NCBI GenBank assembly: GCA_958408685.1
Contig: CATYLC010000013.1
Coordinates: 1 to 64,000, forward strand
From: an uncultured Collinsella sp.
Lineage (GTDB): Bacteria; Actinomycetota; Coriobacteriia; Coriobacteriales; Coriobacteriaceae
Reading direction: 5' to 3'
DNA length: 64,000 bases
Numbering within the stretch: the first letter of the stretch is position 1; each line of letters starts with the position of its first letter. The notes below the pieces were generated by a model, which saw only the letters and a program-made list of their open reading frames with translations, did no database searches and was not told the origin of the DNA. Shown piece after piece: positions 62,837 through 64,000 of the stretch. The position numbers and the translations under genes were made by a program.

Positions 62837-64000
62837 ATGAACCTCCGCTCATCTCTCGCCTGCACCTCGAGCGATATCGCCCGCTGGGGGCTGCGCTCCG
62901 TCCTTAAGCGCCAGGGCGGCGTACTCCCCGGCCGCATCGCCATGAAGATCGACCCCGAGCTGCTGAGCGACCTCGCCGGCCTTGTCGACCGCAGCGTGGT
63001 AATCACCGGCACCAACGGCAAGACCACCACCTCCAACCTCATCGCCGACGCCGTTGCCGCCAGCGGCGCCACCGTGGTATGCAACCGCGCCGGCAACAAC
63101 ATGGAGCCGGGCGTGGTGGGCGCACTGCTCGAGGCGCGCAGCGGCCTCAAGCGAGCCGGCGGCGGCAAGCGCGTGGGCGTTTTTGAATGCGATGAGCTCT
63201 ACACCGTGCGCGTCCTGCCCAAGCTCAAGCCGACGTACTTCGTGCTGCTCAACCTGTTCCGCGACCAGCTGGATCGCTATGGCGAGATCGATCACACCCA
63301 GGAGGTCATCGCCCACGCGTTGGAGCTTTCGCCGGCAACGACGCTCATCTACAACGCCGACGACCCGCTGTGCGCCTCGATCGCCGCGCGCGTTCCCAAT
63401 GCGAGTATTGCCTTTGGCATCGACGGCGCCACCGACACCGAGTCCGACCGCATTAGCGACTCGCGCTTTTGCTCGCAGTGCAACGCCCCGTTGGAGTACG
63501 ACTATGTGCAGTATGGTCAACTCGGCGCCTACCATTGCCCCTCGTGCGGTTGGGCACGCCCCGCACTGGTCCGCCGTGTGACGGGCGTGGAGCTTGGCTG
63601 CGACGGCTACGGCTTTGACCTGGTCTTTGGATCTGCGCCCGACGCGGCTGCCGCACACATCGCCACACGCTACAACGGCCTGTACATGGTCTACAACGTT
63701 GCCGCCGCCTTCTTTGCCGCACATGAGTTAGGCGTGGATACGGCGCACCTGCAGCCCACGCTCGATGCCTACGTCCCCGCCGGCGGACGCATGGGCCGCT
63801 GGGATATCGCCGGCCGCACCGTCGAGGCCAACCTGGCCAAGAATCCCGTAGGCTTCGATCGACAAATCCAGTCCATCAAGACGGCAGGCGGCAGACTCTG
63901 CGCTTTCTTCCTCAACGACAACGATGCCGACGGCCACGATGTATCGTGGATCTACGACGTCGACTTCGAGCGCATCGCCGACACACCGGGTCTTGTCGCC
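62837..64000 (+). CDS. murT: MurT: Mur ligase-like subunit of lipid II isoglutaminyl synthase (partial, runs off the right edge)
   Basis: 388 codons are visible with no stop. The P-loop is ITGTNGKTTT (56-65); the central Mur ligase region follows (FECDELYTVRVLPKLKPTYF, NLFRDQLDRYGEID). A zinc ribbon inserted at Cys212, Cys215, Cys234 and Cys237 is the hallmark of MurT. The DUF1727 C-terminal domain begins near GGRMGRWDIAG. With GatD it amidates D-Glu of lipid II to D-isoGln in cell-wall synthesis. AGGA lies eight bases before the ATG. The next gene, beyond the window, is expected to be gatD. Confidence 0.93.
   Translation, partial: MNLRSSLACTSSDIARWGLRSVLKRQGGVLPGRIAMKIDPELLSDLAGLVDRSVVITGTNGKTTTSNLIADAVAASGATVVCNRAGNNMEPGVVGALLEARSGLKRAGGGKRVGVFECDELYTVRVLPKLKPTYFVLLNLFRDQLDRYGEIDHTQEVIAHALELSPATTLIYNADDPLCASIAARVPNASIAFGIDGATDTESDRISDSRFCSQCNAPLEYDYVQYGQLGAYHCPSCGWARPALVRRVTGVELGCDGYGFDLVFGSAPDAAAAHIATRYNGLYMVYNVAAAFFAAHELGVDTAHLQPTLDAYVPAGGRMGRWDIAGRTVEANLAKNPVGFDRQIQSIKTAGGRLCAFFLNDNDADGHDVSWIYDVDFERIADTPGLVA

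Overview
The window looks like a chromosomal stretch of a high-G+C actinobacterium of the class Coriobacteriia, most likely Collinsella or a close relative. This is inferred from codon usage, from gene content (two glycerol-dehydrogenase paralogues and an iron-dependent alcohol dehydrogenase, a MurT-type Mur ligase, a divergent second type IIA topoisomerase, many sensor kinases) and from the style of the intergenic palindromic repeats. No rRNA, tRNA, CRISPR array or complete insertion sequence was seen.

Layout. 1-4.4 kb: the tail of a broken GntR regulator, an ABC-2 exporter pair, a ClC-type channel, a LOG-family nucleotide hydrolase and a small K+ channel. 4.6-11 kb: two hybrid sensor kinases facing each other. 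One has two solute-binding domains fused to its N-terminus; the other is co-transcribed with a separate solute-binding lipoprotein. 11-16.7 kb: a MalY-like lyase, TrmO, an XRE/zinc-ribbon/TipAS fusion regulator, a glutaredoxin, then a repeat-rich accessory pocket bounded by two 72-bp direct repeats with an orphan ribbon-helix-helix protein, and a dihydrouridine synthase. 16.8-24.3 kb: a MacB-like ABC protein, then a thiol-redox operon (48-aa CXXC protein, polyferredoxin membrane protein, TlpA-like lipoprotein) divergent from a two-component system. 24.3-36.7 kb: a LuxR regulator with a 1455-residue Tat-exported surface protein, an XRE/membrane-protein pair, a topoisomerase IV-like pair and an AAA ATPase behind a triple 19-bp tandem repeat. 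36.8-40 kb: a flavoprotein and a MerR-controlled hydrolase/cupin operon.

40-49 kb is the most accessory-looking part. Two DUF4143-type ATPases flank gene relics (TetR and HsdS fragments) and a strikingly G+C-rich block of lantibiotic-protection type: LanF-E-G transporter, small membrane peptide, response regulator and kinase, with no lantibiotic biosynthesis genes. 49-64 kb returns to core functions: guaA, asparaginase, ychF, a large ferredoxin protein, three iron-type dehydrogenases, two helical-repeat proteins and the start of murT, which runs off the right end.

Regulation is dense for 64 kb. There are four histidine kinases, two classical response regulators, and XRE, LuxR, MerR and RHH regulators, several sitting next to clear dyads. 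Starts were moved from the longest frame to the best ribosome-binding site where the sequence supported it. All functions are from motif recognition by eye; no database search was possible.
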